Source: Miltoncostaea oceani (GTDB taxonomy: Bacteria > Actinomycetota > Thermoleophilia > Miltoncostaeales > Miltoncostaeaceae). Taken from it: DNA of 64,000 nt. Location of the stretch: positions 2,121,001-2,185,000 of the forward strand of contig NZ_CP064356.1 of the NCBI RefSeq assembly GCF_018141545.1, read 5' to 3'. Position numbers and translations under genes: made by a program. Under the pieces are notes generated by a model, which saw only the letters and a list, made by a program, of their open reading frames with translations, was not told the DNA's origin and did no database searches. Positions 26,804-35,226 of this stretch are shown one piece after another (within the stretch, counting starts at the first letter, position 1; the number at the start of each line of letters is the position of its first letter).

Positions 26804-27829
26804 TCACCGGCGCCCCGCGGTCGAGGCCGGCGTCGCGGCGGCCGCCGTGCTCAGGACCGCGAGCCACCCCCCGCGGCCCACCGGGTTGCCGCGACCGCTC
26901 TTCACGAGGCGGTACCCCGCCGGCACCCGCCCGGGCCGGGTGCGCCACGGGCCGATCGTCGCCGGCAGCGCCGCGTCGCCCGCGGGCTGCCGGAAGCCCG
27001 CGATCACCGCGAGCCATCCGCCACGCCCGATGGGGTTGGTGCGCCCCGTCCTCACCAGCCGGTAGCCGGCGGGCACGCTCGCCGGCCGGGTGCGCCACGG
27101 GCCGATCGTCGGCGGCAGGCGCGGGGGCGCCACCACGGAGCGGGCGGCGAAGCGGGCCACGCCCCGCCCGACGGCCTCGGCGATGCGCTGGCGCACCGCG
27201 GGGTCGGCCAGCATTAGCGCCTCCGCCGGGTTCGTGAGGAACCCGCCCTCCACGAGGATCGCGGGCATGCGAGTGTTGCGCAGCACGTAGAAGCCGGCCG
27301 TCTTCACGCCGCGGTCGGGCAGGCGGAGCGCCGCAACGACCTCCGCCTGGACGTCCTGCGCCAGCAGCCGCGACGCGGCGCTCGAGTAGTAGTAGTGGAA
27401 CGTCTCCGTGCCACTCGTCGTCGGGCCGAGGGCGTTGTTGTGGATCGAGACGAAGAGCTCGACGCCGGCCTCGTTCGCGGCCTCGACGCGGGCCCGCAGG
27501 TCCGCCCCCACGGTGGTGTAGGCGCGGTCCCCGCCCGCGAGGTCCGTCGTGCGGGTCAGCAGCGTCCGGGCGCCCTGGGCGCGCAGCCACGCGTCGAGGC
27601 GCAGCCCGATGTCGAGGTTGACGTCCTTCTCGTACAGCAGGGTCCGGCCGGCGGCGTCGATGCGCGGCGGGAGCCCCGTCACCGTCCCCGCCGGCAGCTC
27701 GCCGACGGCGCCGGTGTCGCCGCCCCCGTGGCCCGGATCCACCGCCGTGTACGGCAGGGCGCCGACGGCCGCGGCGGGGGCGAGGGCCCCGGCGAGGAGG
27801 GCGATCAGCAGCGTCGGGCGGAGACGGAT
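26804..27829 (-). CDS. N-acetylmuramoyl-L-alanine amidase (Amidase_3) with C-terminal repeats; apparent ATC start
   Basis: About 341 residues. A signal peptide (RLRPTLLIALLAGALAPAAA) is followed by the Amidase_3 domain with the expected zinc/catalytic residues: His in DPGHGG (34), Glu in YEKDVNLD, His in SIHNNA and Glu in VEGGFLTN. It would cleave the amide between muramic acid and the stem peptide outside the cell. Two copies of a repeat of about 40 residues (TIGPWRTRP...PAGYRLV...GRGGWLAV; 50-residue period) form the C-terminus. No ATG/GTG/TTG occurs near the signal peptide; an ATC codon lies 7 nt after a perfect AGGGAGGT site and is the likely start. An upstream GTG (27952) would add about 40 implausible residues. 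Confidence 0.85.
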   Translation of the reverse strand: MRLRPTLLIALLAGALAPAAAVGALPYTAVDPGHGGGDTGAVGELPAGTVTGLPPRIDAAGRTLLYEKDVNLDIGLRLDAWLRAQGARTLLTRTTDLAGGDRAYTTVGADLRARVEAANEAGVELFVSIHNNALGPTTSGTETFHYYYSSAASRLLAQDVQAEVVAALRLPDRGVKTAGFYVLRNTRMPAILVEGGFLTNPAEALMLADPAVRQRIAEAVGRGVARFAARSVVAPPRLPPTIGPWRTRPASVPAGYRLVRTGRTNPIGRGGWLAVIAGFRQPAGDAALPATIGPWRTRPGRVPAGYRLVKSGRGNPVGRGGWLAVLSTAAAATPASTAGRR

Positions 27830-27867
27830 GGCGCGGACCTCCCTCGGGGGTGCGGCGGGCGCGGGGG

Positions 27868-27897
27868 ATCGTAGACCCGGCTCGCCACGTCGCCCAA
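27868..27897 (-). promoter_or_regulatory. probable promoter of the amidase gene
   Basis: On the minus strand: TTGGGC (27897-27892), 18-bp spacer, TACGAT (27873-27868). It predicts a leader of about 32 nt containing the AGGGAGGT site before the ATC start. Confidence 0.45.
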
Positions 27898-27994
27898 CGA
27901 CGCCGGGTCCCCGGGCGACGCCCGTGTGTTTCGCATCCGCCCCCGTGGGCACGATCTCTATGCGTCCTCGGGGGCCACGGCCTCCGGTCGATGC

Positions 27995-28129
27995 ATGTGG
28001 TGCAGGACGGACCCACCACATAGAGCGACACCCGGCGGGCACCCGGGTATCGCGATCACACAGAGAGAGCGCCGCGGGCACCGGCGCTCTCTCGCCGTTT
28101 AAGGACGCGCCTTGCCGGTGCCCGGCGCG
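27995..28129. other. cluster of four hairpins with complementary loops, possible structured RNA
   Basis: Between two divergent promoters lie four hairpins: 27995-28021 (8-bp stem), 28031-28047 (5 bp), 28063-28093 (11 bp, GAGAGAGCGCC/GGCGCTCTCTC) and 28106-28129 (6 bp). The loops of the last two contain GGGCACC (28076-28082) and GGTGCCC (28117-28123), which are perfectly complementary and could form a kissing interaction. No open reading frame or known riboswitch core is recognised. It could be a small RNA or a bidirectional terminator. The DNA also carries the -35 of the DUF4389 promoter. Confidence 0.35.
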
Positions 28130-28140
28130 CTCCGTAGAGT
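28112..28140 (+). promoter_or_regulatory. promoter of the DUF4389 gene
   Basis: TTGCCG (28112-28117), 17-bp spacer, TAGAGT (28135-28140), then 6 nt to the ATG at 28147. There is no ribosome-binding site, so the transcript is probably leaderless. Confidence 0.5.
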
Positions 28141-28146
28141 CGCCCG

Positions 28147-28716
28147 ATGGGCCATCCGATCGTCCTCACGCTCGACGACGACCTGCGGCGCAACCGGCTC
28201 ACGGTCGCGTTCCGCATGATCCTCGTCATCCCGCACCTCGTCTGGCTGAGCCTCTGGGGCATCGTCACGGGCCTCGCGGTGATCGTGAGCTGGTTCGTCA
28301 CGCTCGTCGCCGGGCGGACGCCCGACGGGCTCCACGGGTTCATCGCGCAGTACCTGCGCTACAGCACCCAGGTCTCGGGATACCTCCTGTTCCTCGCGGA
28401 CCCGTACCCCGGGTTCCTCGGCGACCGGCCGTACCCCGCGGACCTCGCGATCGCCCCGCCCGCGCCGCAGAACCGCTGGAAGACGGCGTTCCGCGGGATC
28501 CTCGCGATCCCGGCGCTGGTCGTCTCGCAGATCCTCGGCTACCTGGTGTACGCCCTCGCGATCATCTCCTGGTTCGCCTGCCTGTTCACGGGGGCCATCC
28601 CCCTCGGGCTGCGCAACCTGACGGCGTGGATCGTCCGGTTCACCGCGCAGACGAACGCCTACGTGATGCTCCTCACCGAGCGGTACCCCGACTTCTCGCC
28701 GGACGCGCCCCGGTAG
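28147..28716 (+). CDS. DUF4389 membrane protein
   Basis: 189 residues with two similar halves. Each has a pair of hydrophobic helices ending in a Trp-Phe segment (MILVIPHLVWLSLWGI...VIVSWFVTLV and GILAIPALVVSQILGYLVY...AIISWFACLF) and a following RY/RF motif, the pattern of tandem DUF4389 repeats. The function of the family is unknown. It lies downstream of a leaderless promoter and near genes for cell-wall hydrolysis and stress-induced mutagenesis. Confidence 0.87.
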   Translation: MGHPIVLTLDDDLRRNRLTVAFRMILVIPHLVWLSLWGIVTGLAVIVSWFVTLVAGRTPDGLHGFIAQYLRYSTQVSGYLLFLADPYPGFLGDRPYPADLAIAPPAPQNRWKTAFRGILAIPALVVSQILGYLVYALAIISWFACLFTGAIPLGLRNLTAWIVRFTAQTNAYVMLLTERYPDFSPDAPR

Positions 28717-28804
28717 GACGGCGGCACCGGCGCGCGCCGGCTTGACCTCGACCACGGTTGAAGGTGCAGCATCCCCTCCCACGCACCACGACCGAGGAGG
28801 GGAC

Positions 28805-29161
28805 ATGACGGACCGCACCGCCACCGCCGGGGCCGCCGGCCGCATCGCCGAGGAGGTCGCCCGCTGGCCCGGGGTGACCGTCGAGCCCGGGTCCTTCGGC
28901 TCCCTCGCGTTCGTGCACGGCCGCCGCGAGATCGCCCACCTGCACGGTGACCACGCCGCGCACTTCGCGTTCCCCCGGGCGATGCGGGCCGAGCTGCTCG
29001 CCGCCGGCCGCGTCGCCCCGCACCCCGCGCTTCCGAACTCGCCGGGCCTCGCGGCCCGCCGCATCGACGGCGAGGAGGACGAGCGGGACGTGATCGCGAT
29101 GATGCGGATGAACTACGACCGGATCGTCGCGCGCCACGGGGTGGTCGCCGGGCGCACCTGA
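28805..29161 (+). CDS. DUF5519-like small protein
   Basis: 118 residues resembling the luciferase-like DUF5519 family: GSLAFVHGRREIAHLHGDHAAH, FPRAMRAELLAAGRV, PHPALPNSPG. The His-rich centre could bind a metal, but the activity is not known. It has a good ribosome-binding site (GAGGAGGGG). A perfect hairpin 6 nt after its stop separates it from dnaE2. Confidence 0.78.
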   Translation: MTDRTATAGAAGRIAEEVARWPGVTVEPGSFGSLAFVHGRREIAHLHGDHAAHFAFPRAMRAELLAAGRVAPHPALPNSPGLAARRIDGEEDERDVIAMMRMNYDRIVARHGVVAGRT

Positions 29162-29167
29162 CGGGCG

Positions 29168-29199
29168 GGGGCGTCGGCGCGGTCGTGCGCCGACGCCCC
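29168..29199 (+). terminator. 13-bp perfect hairpin upstream of dnaE2
   Basis: GGGGCGTCGGCGC and GCGCCGACGCCCC pair around a 6-nt loop, starting 6 nt past the DUF5519 stop. It insulates the SOS promoter of dnaE2 from upstream transcription. Confidence 0.8.
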
Positions 29200-29201
29200 G
29201 G

Positions 29202-29237
29202 TTGCATCCCGGCCCCGTGGACACGAACATGTGTTCG
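29202..29237 (+). promoter_or_regulatory. dnaE2 promoter with LexA (SOS) box
   Basis: TTGCAT (29202-29207), 17-bp spacer, GAACAT (29225-29230) inside the box CGAACATGTGTTCG (29224-29237). The ATG of dnaE2 follows the box directly. The box and spacing are identical to those at imuB, so both genes should be co-induced as leaderless mRNAs. Confidence 0.86.
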
Positions 29238-32200
29238 ATGGGGGTCCCCTACGTCGAGCTCCACGCGCATTCGGCCTTCAGCTTCCTGGACGGGGCGTCC
29301 GCCCCCGAGGAGATGGCGGGCGCCGCCGCGGAGATGGGCCACGCGGCCCTCGCGCTCACCGACCACGACGGCCTGAGCGGGTCGCTGGCCTTCGCCCACG
29401 CCGCCCGGGCCGCCGGGGTGCGCCCCATCACCGGGGCCGAGGTGACGTTGCGCGACGGGTCGCACCTCACCCTGCTGGCGGCCGACGCCACCGGCTACGC
29501 CAACCTCTGCCGGCTGATCACGACCGCCCACGCCGGCACCCGCCCCCCTCCCGACCGGCGGGCGCTGCCCCCGGCCCTCGACCGCGAGGAGATCGGGCCG
29601 CGGGCCGAGGGGCTCGTGTGCCTGACCGGATGCGCGCGGCACGGCCTGATCCCGCGCCTCGTGGCGGCCGGTGAACGGCGGGCGGCGCTCGAGGCGCTGC
29701 GCGGACTCGTCCGCGACTTCGGCCCCGGCGACGTCCACGTCGAGATCCAGCGCCCCCAGTCGCGCGGCGACCGGCGCCTCGCCCGCGACCTGGAGCGGCT
29801 CGCCGAGGCGGCGGGGGTGCCGTGCGTCGCCACCGGCGACCCCCACGCGCACACCGACGAGCGCGCACTCCTGCAGGACGCCTTCGTCGCGATCCGCAAC
29901 CGCCTGACCCTGGACGGGTCGGAGGACGCTCGACGCGGCAACCGGCGGGCGGTGATGCGCCCGCCGGCCGAGACGGCGGCGATGTTCGCCGACCACCCGC
30001 AGGCCGTCACCCAGACCCTGCGGATCGCGGAGCGGATCGAGTTCGACCTGACCCGCGACCTCGGGTACCGCTTCCCCGACTTCACCGGCTCGCACCCCGG
30101 CGAGACGGCCCAGCAGGCGCTCGCCGCCCTCTGCATCCACCAGCTCGGGGCGCGTTACCCCAACGCGGGGAGGCGCGCCGCCGCCCGCGCCCGGCTCGAC
30201 GAGGAGCTGGCGCTGATCGACCACCACGACCTCGCCGGGTTCTTCCTGCTGCACCGCGACATCCTCGAGCTGGCGCGCGAGGTGGCCCTGCAGGTGCGCC
30301 CCGCCGGGTCGGCGCGCCGCTGGCTGCCCCCCGGCCGCGGACGGGGGTCGTCGGTCGGATCGATCGTCTGCTACCTGAGCGGCCTCTCCCACATCGACCC
30401 CGTCGCGAACGACCTCTTCCTCGGGCGGTTCCTCAACCGCGACATGGCCTCGGTGCCCGACATCGACCTCGACTTCCCGCGCGACGTCCGCGAACGCCTG
30501 ATCGAGGAGGTGATCCGCCGGTACGGCCCCGAGCACGCCGCCCTCGTCGCCGCCTTCCCCACCTTCCGCATCCGCATGGCCATCCGCCAGCTCGGTGCGG
30601 CCCTCGCCCTGCCCGAGGCCGACCTCGAGCGCCTCGCCCGCCTCTCGGACGGCTGGTCGTCGGCGACGGCCGTCGAGGAGGAGATGCTGCGGCTGCCCGA
30701 CGGCGAGGCGAAGATGGCCTCGCCGCGGTGGAGGGCGCTGGCGTTCCTCTCCCGCGAGGCCGCCGGCCTGCCCCGCCACCTCTCCCAGCACTCGGGGGGC
30801 ATGGTCGTGAGCGCCCGGCCGCTGGTCGAGCTGGTGCCGGTGGTCCCGGCCGCCTTCCCCGGCCGCCAGATCTGCCAGTGGGACAAGGACTCCTGCGCCG
30901 ACGCCGGGTTCGTGAAGATCGACCTGCTCGGGCTGGGGATGCTGTCGTCGGTCGAGGAGTGCATCGACCTGATCGCCCGCGGACGCGGCGAGAGCGTCGA
31001 CCTGTCGCGGATCGGCTTCACCGACCCGGCGGTCTACGCCGAGATCCAGGACGCCGACACCGTCGGCGTGTTCCAGATCGAGAGCCGCGCCCAGATGCAG
31101 AGCCTGCTGCAGACGCGTCCCGAGAACCTCGACGACCTCACGATCCAGGTGGCCCTCATCCGCCCGGGACCGGTCAGTGGCGGCGCGGTCCACCCCTACG
31201 TGGCGCACCGCCGCGCACGCCGGGAGGACCCGGCGTTCGAGCCGCCCTACGACCACCCCCTCCTCGCCGACGTGCTGCGCGAGACCCTCGGCGTGGTCGT
31301 CTTCCAGGAGCAGGTGCTGGAGGTCGCGATGGCGCTGGCGGGCTTCACCCCCGGGCAGGCCGAGGCCCTGCGCCGCGCCATGAGCCGCAAGCGGAGCCGC
31401 GAGGCGATGATCGCCCTCTGGCGCGACTTCCGCGACGGCGCCCGGGAGCGGGGCGTCGACGACGAGACGATCCGCCTCGTCTTCACCAAGCTGATCGGCT
31501 TCTCCAACTTCGGCTTCCCCAAGGCGCACTCCTCGGCGTTCGCGGTCCTCGCCTACCAGAGCGCCTGGTTGCGGCAGCGGTACCCGGCGGAGTTCCTGGC
31601 GTCCCTGCTGAACGCCCAGCCGATGGGCTTCTACCCCCCGGCGAGCCTGGTGAGGGACGCCCAGCGGCGGGGCGTCCGGGTGCTGCCGCCCTGCATCGCC
31701 CGCTCCGAGCCGGGGTGCACGATGGAGGACGGCGCGGTGCGGATCGGGCTCGGCTACGTGCGGGGCGTCCGCGACGAGGCGGCGGGGCGCCTGGTGGCCG
31801 AGCGCGCCGAGGGGGGCCGCTTCCGCGACATCGCCGACCTCGCGGCCCGCGCCGACCTGCGCCGCGAGCAGCTCGCCCAGCTCGTGCGCGCCGGGGCCTG
31901 CGACGTGCTCGAACGCCCGCGACGGGCGATGCTCTGGGAGCTCGGCGTGCTGTCGCGCCCGCACGCCGGCGCCGGCGGCACCCAGCTCGCCCTGCCGATC
32001 CCCGCGGGCGACGCCCCGCCGCTGCCCGAGCTCGGCCGCTTCGAGCGGACCATCACCGACTACGAGACGACCGGCCTGTCGACGGGCTGGCACCTGATCA
32101 CCCTGGTGCGCCCCGGCCTGCCGCCCGGCACCCTGACCGCCGCCCGGCTGCGCGAGACCCCCGACGGCACGCAGGTGCACGTCGCGGGCCTCGTGGTGGC

Positions 32201-32504
32201 CCGCCAGCGCCCCGCCACCGCCCACGGCATCGTCTTCCTGCTGCTGGAGGACGAGACGGGCATGGTCAACTGCATCGTGAAGCCCGAGGTCTACGAGCGG
32301 TACCGCGCGGTGGTGCGCGCCGACCCGCTCGTCCTCGCCTGGGGGCGCCTGGAGCGACGCGACCGCAACCACAACGTCCTGGTCACCCGGCTCGAGCGCA
32401 TCGCGCCCCCCGACGACACCGCCGTCCCGGAGCAGGCGACCGGCATGGCACGGGTCCGCGCGGCGGCCCCGGAGGGCCAGCACTTCGGCCGGGGACGCCG
32501 CTGA
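29238..32504 (+). CDS. dnaE2: error-prone DNA polymerase DnaE2
   Basis: 1088 residues of C-family polymerase. An N-terminal PHP domain begins at YVELHAHSAFSFLDGAS. The palm has the catalytic acidic residues in VPDIDLDFPRD (near residue 407). FGFPKAHSSAFAVLAYQSAW and GFYPPASLVRDAQRRG are typical of DnaE2, and the C-terminus has an OB fold (VHVAGLVVARQRPATAHGIV). The length fits DnaE2 rather than replicative DnaE1. It performs damage-induced translesion synthesis with ImuB. An in-frame ATG at 29229 lies inside the LexA box, but 29238 is preferred from the promoter spacing. Confidence 0.95.
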   Translation: MGVPYVELHAHSAFSFLDGASAPEEMAGAAAEMGHAALALTDHDGLSGSLAFAHAARAAGVRPITGAEVTLRDGSHLTLLAADATGYANLCRLITTAHAGTRPPPDRRALPPALDREEIGPRAEGLVCLTGCARHGLIPRLVAAGERRAALEALRGLVRDFGPGDVHVEIQRPQSRGDRRLARDLERLAEAAGVPCVATGDPHAHTDERALLQDAFVAIRNRLTLDGSEDARRGNRRAVMRPPAETAAMFADHPQAVTQTLRIAERIEFDLTRDLGYRFPDFTGSHPGETAQQALAALCIHQLGARYPNAGRRAAARARLDEELALIDHHDLAGFFLLHRDILELAREVALQVRPAGSARRWLPPGRGRGSSVGSIVCYLSGLSHIDPVANDLFLGRFLNRDMASVPDIDLDFPRDVRERLIEEVIRRYGPEHAALVAAFPTFRIRMAIRQLGAALALPEADLERLARLSDGWSSATAVEEEMLRLPDGEAKMASPRWRALAFLSREAAGLPRHLSQHSGGMVVSARPLVELVPVVPAAFPGRQICQWDKDSCADAGFVKIDLLGLGMLSSVEECIDLIARGRGESVDLSRIGFTDPAVYAEIQDADTVGVFQIESRAQMQSLLQTRPENLDDLTIQVALIRPGPVSGGAVHPYVAHRRARREDPAFEPPYDHPLLADVLRETLGVVVFQEQVLEVAMALAGFTPGQAEALRRAMSRKRSREAMIALWRDFRDGARERGVDDETIRLVFTKLIGFSNFGFPKAHSSAFAVLAYQSAWLRQRYPAEFLASLLNAQPMGFYPPASLVRDAQRRGVRVLPPCIARSEPGCTMEDGAVRIGLGYVRGVRDEAAGRLVAERAEGGRFRDIADLAARADLRREQLAQLVRAGACDVLERPRRAMLWELGVLSRPHAGAGGTQLALPIPAGDAPPLPELGRFERTITDYETTGLSTGWHLITLVRPGLPPGTLTAARLRETPDGTQVHVAGLVVARQRPATAHGIVFLLLEDETGMVNCIVKPEVYERYRAVVRADPLVLAWGRLERRDRNHNVLVTRLERIAPPDDTAVPEQATGMARVRAAAPEGQHFGRGRR

Positions 32505-32579
32505 GGGTCCCCGCGCGGAGTCCTACGTTCCGCGGCCCCGCTGCCGACAGGAGGCACGAGACCCCTTCGAGGAGGCCCC

Positions 32580-33866
32580 GTGCCACGCGTCGTCGACGAC
32601 CTGCCGATCCGTCGCACCATCGTGCTGTCGGTCGGCGCCCTGCTCGCCGCGGCCGTGACCGCCCTCGCCGTCGCGTTCGCCATGCTCGGCCGCGCCGGTG
32701 ACCCGGTCGCCGCCGCGCGCCTCGCCCTGGTGGTGGGCGGCGCCGCCGTCCTCGTGCTCGGCGTCGCGGTCGCGCTCCTCCTCGCCCGCGCCGTCACGCG
32801 GCCCCTGGCCGCGCTGCGGGCGCAGGTGGAGGGGATCGCCGACGACGGCGACCTCACCCGGCGGGTCGACGCGACGCGCCGCGACGAGATCGGACGCCTC
32901 GGCGTCGCCGTCAACCGCGTCGTCGCCGGCGTCCACGACACGTGCCGCCAGGTCGACGCGTCCGCCCGGTCTCTCGCGGTCACCGCGCGGGACATGGCGG
33001 CCACCACCGGGACCACGGGCGTCGCCGTGGCGGAGATCGCGGCGACGATCGAGCAGGTGGCGCGGGGCTCCGCGGCGCAGTCGTCCGCGACGGTCGAGGT
33101 GGGCGCGGCACTGGCGGGCATCGGCGACGGCGCGGTCCGCGTCGCCGGCGCGGGTCGCGCGGCCGCCGAGGCCGCCGGCGCCGCCGACGACGCCGCCGAG
33201 GGCGGAGCGGACGCCGTCCGCGAGGTCGCCGACGCGATGCGGCGGATCGAGGACCGCGTCGGGAACGCGGCCGTCGCCGTCCGCGGCCTCGGTGAGCGGG
33301 GTGAGGCGATCGGCGACATCGTCCGCACGATCACGGCGATCTCGGCGCAGACCAACCTGCTCGCCCTGAACGCCGCCATCGAGGCGGCGCGCGCGGGCGA
33401 GCAGGGCCGCGGCTTCGCCGTCGTCGCCGCGGAGGTCCGCACCCTCGCCGAGGAGAGCCGGGCGGCCGCCGGGTCGATCGCGGCGATCGTCGGCGAGATC
33501 CAGGCCGACACCCGCCTCGCGGTGGAGGCGATGGAGGCCGGCGGCGCCGAGGTGGCGGAGGGCGGCCGCCGGGTCGCCGCCGCCGGCGAGGCGTTCGGCG
33601 CCGTACGGACGCAGGTCGCCGCCGTCGCCGGGGAGGTCCGCGAGGTCGCGGACATCGCCGGGGGCCTCGCGGAGGGCGCCGCCGGCGCGCGGGACGCGAT
33701 GTCCGACGTGACCGCGGTGAGCGAGTCGAACGCGGCGGCGGCCCAGCAGGTGGCGGCGACGACGCAGGAGACCTGTGCGACGGTCGCGACGGTCGGCCAC
33801 TCGGCCGACGAGGTCGCACGCGCGGCGCAGGACCTGGCGGCGCTGATGGGGCGCTTCCGGGTCTGA
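32580..33866 (+). CDS. methyl-accepting chemotaxis protein, short form
   Basis: 428 residues. Two membrane helices (about 12-38 and 45-68) are joined by a very short loop, so there is no extracytoplasmic sensor domain. HAMP ([19 protein letters not shown]) and a cytoplasmic coiled-coil domain follow, with the strictly conserved tip [20 protein letters not shown] and [20 protein letters not shown]. It binds CheA/CheW at the tip, but no che or flagellar genes are in the window. The GTG start has GAGGAGG. Confidence 0.93.
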   Translation: MPRVVDDLPIRRTIVLSVGALLAAAVTALAVAFAMLGRAGDPVAAARLALVVGGAAVLVLGVAVALLLARAVTRPLAALRAQVEGIADDGDLTRRVDATRRDEIGRLGVAVNRVVAGVHDTCRQVDASARSLAVTARDMAATTGTTGVAVAEIAATIEQVARGSAAQSSATVEVGAALAGIGDGAVRVAGAGRAAAEAAGAADDAAEGGADAVREVADAMRRIEDRVGNAAVAVRGLGERGEAIGDIVRTITAISAQTNLLALNAAIEAARAGEQGRGFAVVAAEVRTLAEESRAAAGSIAAIVGEIQADTRLAVEAMEAGGAEVAEGGRRVAAAGEAFGAVRTQVAAVAGEVREVADIAGGLAEGAAGARDAMSDVTAVSESNAAAAQQVAATTQETCATVATVGHSADEVARAAQDLAALMGRFRV

Positions 33867-33878
33867 CGTCCCCCTCGT

Positions 33879-33900
33879 GGGCCGCCCCCCGGCGCGGCCC
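33879..33900 (+). terminator. hairpin after the chemoreceptor gene
   Basis: A 7-bp stem (GGGCCGC/GCGGCCC) with an 8-nt loop, 13 nt past the stop at 33866. Confidence 0.55.
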
Positions 33901-33931
33901 GCGGCCGTCGGCGCCCCGCTAGCCTCGCGGC

Positions 33932-34525
33932 GTGGCGTACCTGCTCGCCGCGGCGATCGTCCTCGGCATGACCGTGACGCCGGTGCCGCTCCCCCCGTCC
34001 TGGCTCGTGCTGGCGTACCTCAGCATCGAGCTCGACGCCCATCCGGCGGGGATCGTGCTGGCCGGCGCCCTCGGCGCGACCGCGGGCCGCACCCTGCTGG
34101 TGCTCGGTACACGGGCCCTCGGCCCCCGGGTGCTCCGGCGCGGCGGCCGCGAGAACGTGGAGTACCTGGCGGGCCGCCTGCGGGGGCGTAACTCCGCGCT
34201 CGGGGTGGGCGTGCTGCTCGCCGCCTCCCCGCCCCCCGCCGGGGCGCTCTACACCGCCGCCGGGCTGCTGCGCATCAACCTGGCGCTGGTCGCGGTGTCG
34301 TGCTTCGCCGGGCGGCTCGTCTCGTACGGCCTCGGGGTGGCCCTGGTGGGTGGCGCCGCCGACGAGGTCGCCGACCGGGTGCGCGGCACCGTCGGCCCGT
34401 GGTCCGTCGCGCTCGGCCTCGCGGCCGTCGCCGCCGTCCTCTGGCTCCTCACGCGGCTCGACTGGCGGGCGCTGCTCGAGGAGCGGCGCCTGCGGCTGCG
34501 GCCGATGTCGCCCGCGCGCGGATGA
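33932..34525 (+). CDS. multi-pass membrane protein, unknown
   Basis: 197 residues with about five hydrophobic segments. It starts MAYLLAAAIVLGMTVTPVPLPPSW and has a basic middle (VLRRGGRENVEYLAGRLRGR) followed by GVLLAASPPPAGALYTAAGLL. The general shape recalls small DedA/VTT-type or multidrug-efflux-like proteins, but no diagnostic motif was seen. The GTG start is preceded by TAGCCT with a 6-nt gap and no ribosome-binding site, so it is probably leaderless. It is convergent with the two-component operon. Confidence 0.65.
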   Translation: MAYLLAAAIVLGMTVTPVPLPPSWLVLAYLSIELDAHPAGIVLAGALGATAGRTLLVLGTRALGPRVLRRGGRENVEYLAGRLRGRNSALGVGVLLAASPPPAGALYTAAGLLRINLALVAVSCFAGRLVSYGLGVALVGGAADEVADRVRGTVGPWSVALGLAAVAAVLWLLTRLDWRALLEERRLRLRPMSPARG

Positions 34526-34530
34526 CGACC

Positions 34531-34550
34531 CCGGTCGTTATCGCGACCGG
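34531..34550. terminator. hairpin between convergent genes
   Basis: A 7-bp stem (CCGGTCG/CGACCGG) with a TTATCG loop, between the membrane-protein stop (34525) and the response-regulator stop (34567). Confidence 0.6.
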
Positions 34551-34566
34551 ATAACAGCTCGGCGGC

Positions 34567-35226
34567 TCAGTCGCCCACGAAGCGGTATCCGACGCCGCGG
34601 ACGGTCTCGATGCGGTCGTCGCCGACCTTCTTGCGCAGGTAGCCGACGTAGACGTCGACGACGTTCGACCCGGGGTCCCAGTCGAGCTCCCAGACCTGCG
34701 AGAGGATCTGCTCCCGGCTCAGGACCTGGCCCGGCCGGCGCAGGAACACCTGCAGAAGGGAGAACTCCCGCGCCGTCAGGTCGTGCCGGACGTCCCCCAC
34801 CCGCACCCGGCGCGTCGGGATGTCGAGCTCGACGTCCCCCACCGACAGGACGGTCACGGGGCCGCCGTCCTGGTCGCGGATCCGGGCGCGGATGCGGGCG
34901 AGCAGCTCGTCGAAGGCGAACGGCTTGGTGAGGTAGTCGTCCGCGCCGAGGTCGAGGCCCTCCACGCGGTCGGTGACGTCGCCACGCGCCGTGAGGACGA
35001 CGATCGGCAGGCGGGAGCCCCCGTCGCGCAGGCGGCGCAGGACCTCGGTCCCGTCCATGTCGGGCAGGCCGAGGTCGAGGATCATCAGGTCGAGCTCGGG
35101 GTCGCGGGCGCCCCGCAGGGCCTCCTCCCCCGTCGCGACGTGGTCGACGGCGTACCCCTGGGCACGCAGACCGCGGATCAGGAACGAGGCGATCCGTGCC
35201 TCGTCCTCGACGACGAGCACCTTCAT
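34567..35226 (-). CDS. OmpR/PhoB-type response regulator
   Basis: 219 residues. The receiver has the acidic pair (EDE, 7-9), phospho-acceptor Asp51 (MILDLGLPDMDG) and the Lys of LTKPF. A winged-helix DNA-binding domain follows (DLTAREFSLLQVFLRRPGQV, VVDVYVGYLRKKV, ETVRGVGYRF). It overlaps the histidine kinase stop region by 4 bp (ATGA), so it is the third cistron of a transcript from about 37155. The target genes are unknown; autoregulation is common for this family. Confidence 0.95.
   Translation of the reverse strand: MKVLVVEDEARIASFLIRGLRAQGYAVDHVATGEEALRGARDPELDLMILDLGLPDMDGTEVLRRLRDGGSRLPIVVLTARGDVTDRVEGLDLGADDYLTKPFAFDELLARIRARIRDQDGGPVTVLSVGDVELDIPTRRVRVGDVRHDLTAREFSLLQVFLRRPGQVLSREQILSQVWELDWDPGSNVVDVYVGYLRKKVGDDRIETVRGVGYRFVGD

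Noticed and set aside
26782-26812. Two copies of GTCGGCGCGTCAC as a possible binding site or short repeat element
   Set aside because: Only two copies are present, one overlapping the 3' end of the amidase gene, with no promoter nearby; it is more likely chance in GC-rich DNA.
28659-32483. A minus-strand open frame of more than 1200 codons opposite dnaE2
   Set aside because: It is antisense to a clear DnaE2 with all motifs, and the antisense product has no recognisable domain.
34537-34555. GTTATC...GATAAC inverted repeat as an operator
   Set aside because: It lies between two convergent genes and overlaps a terminator-like hairpin, so it has no promoter to control.
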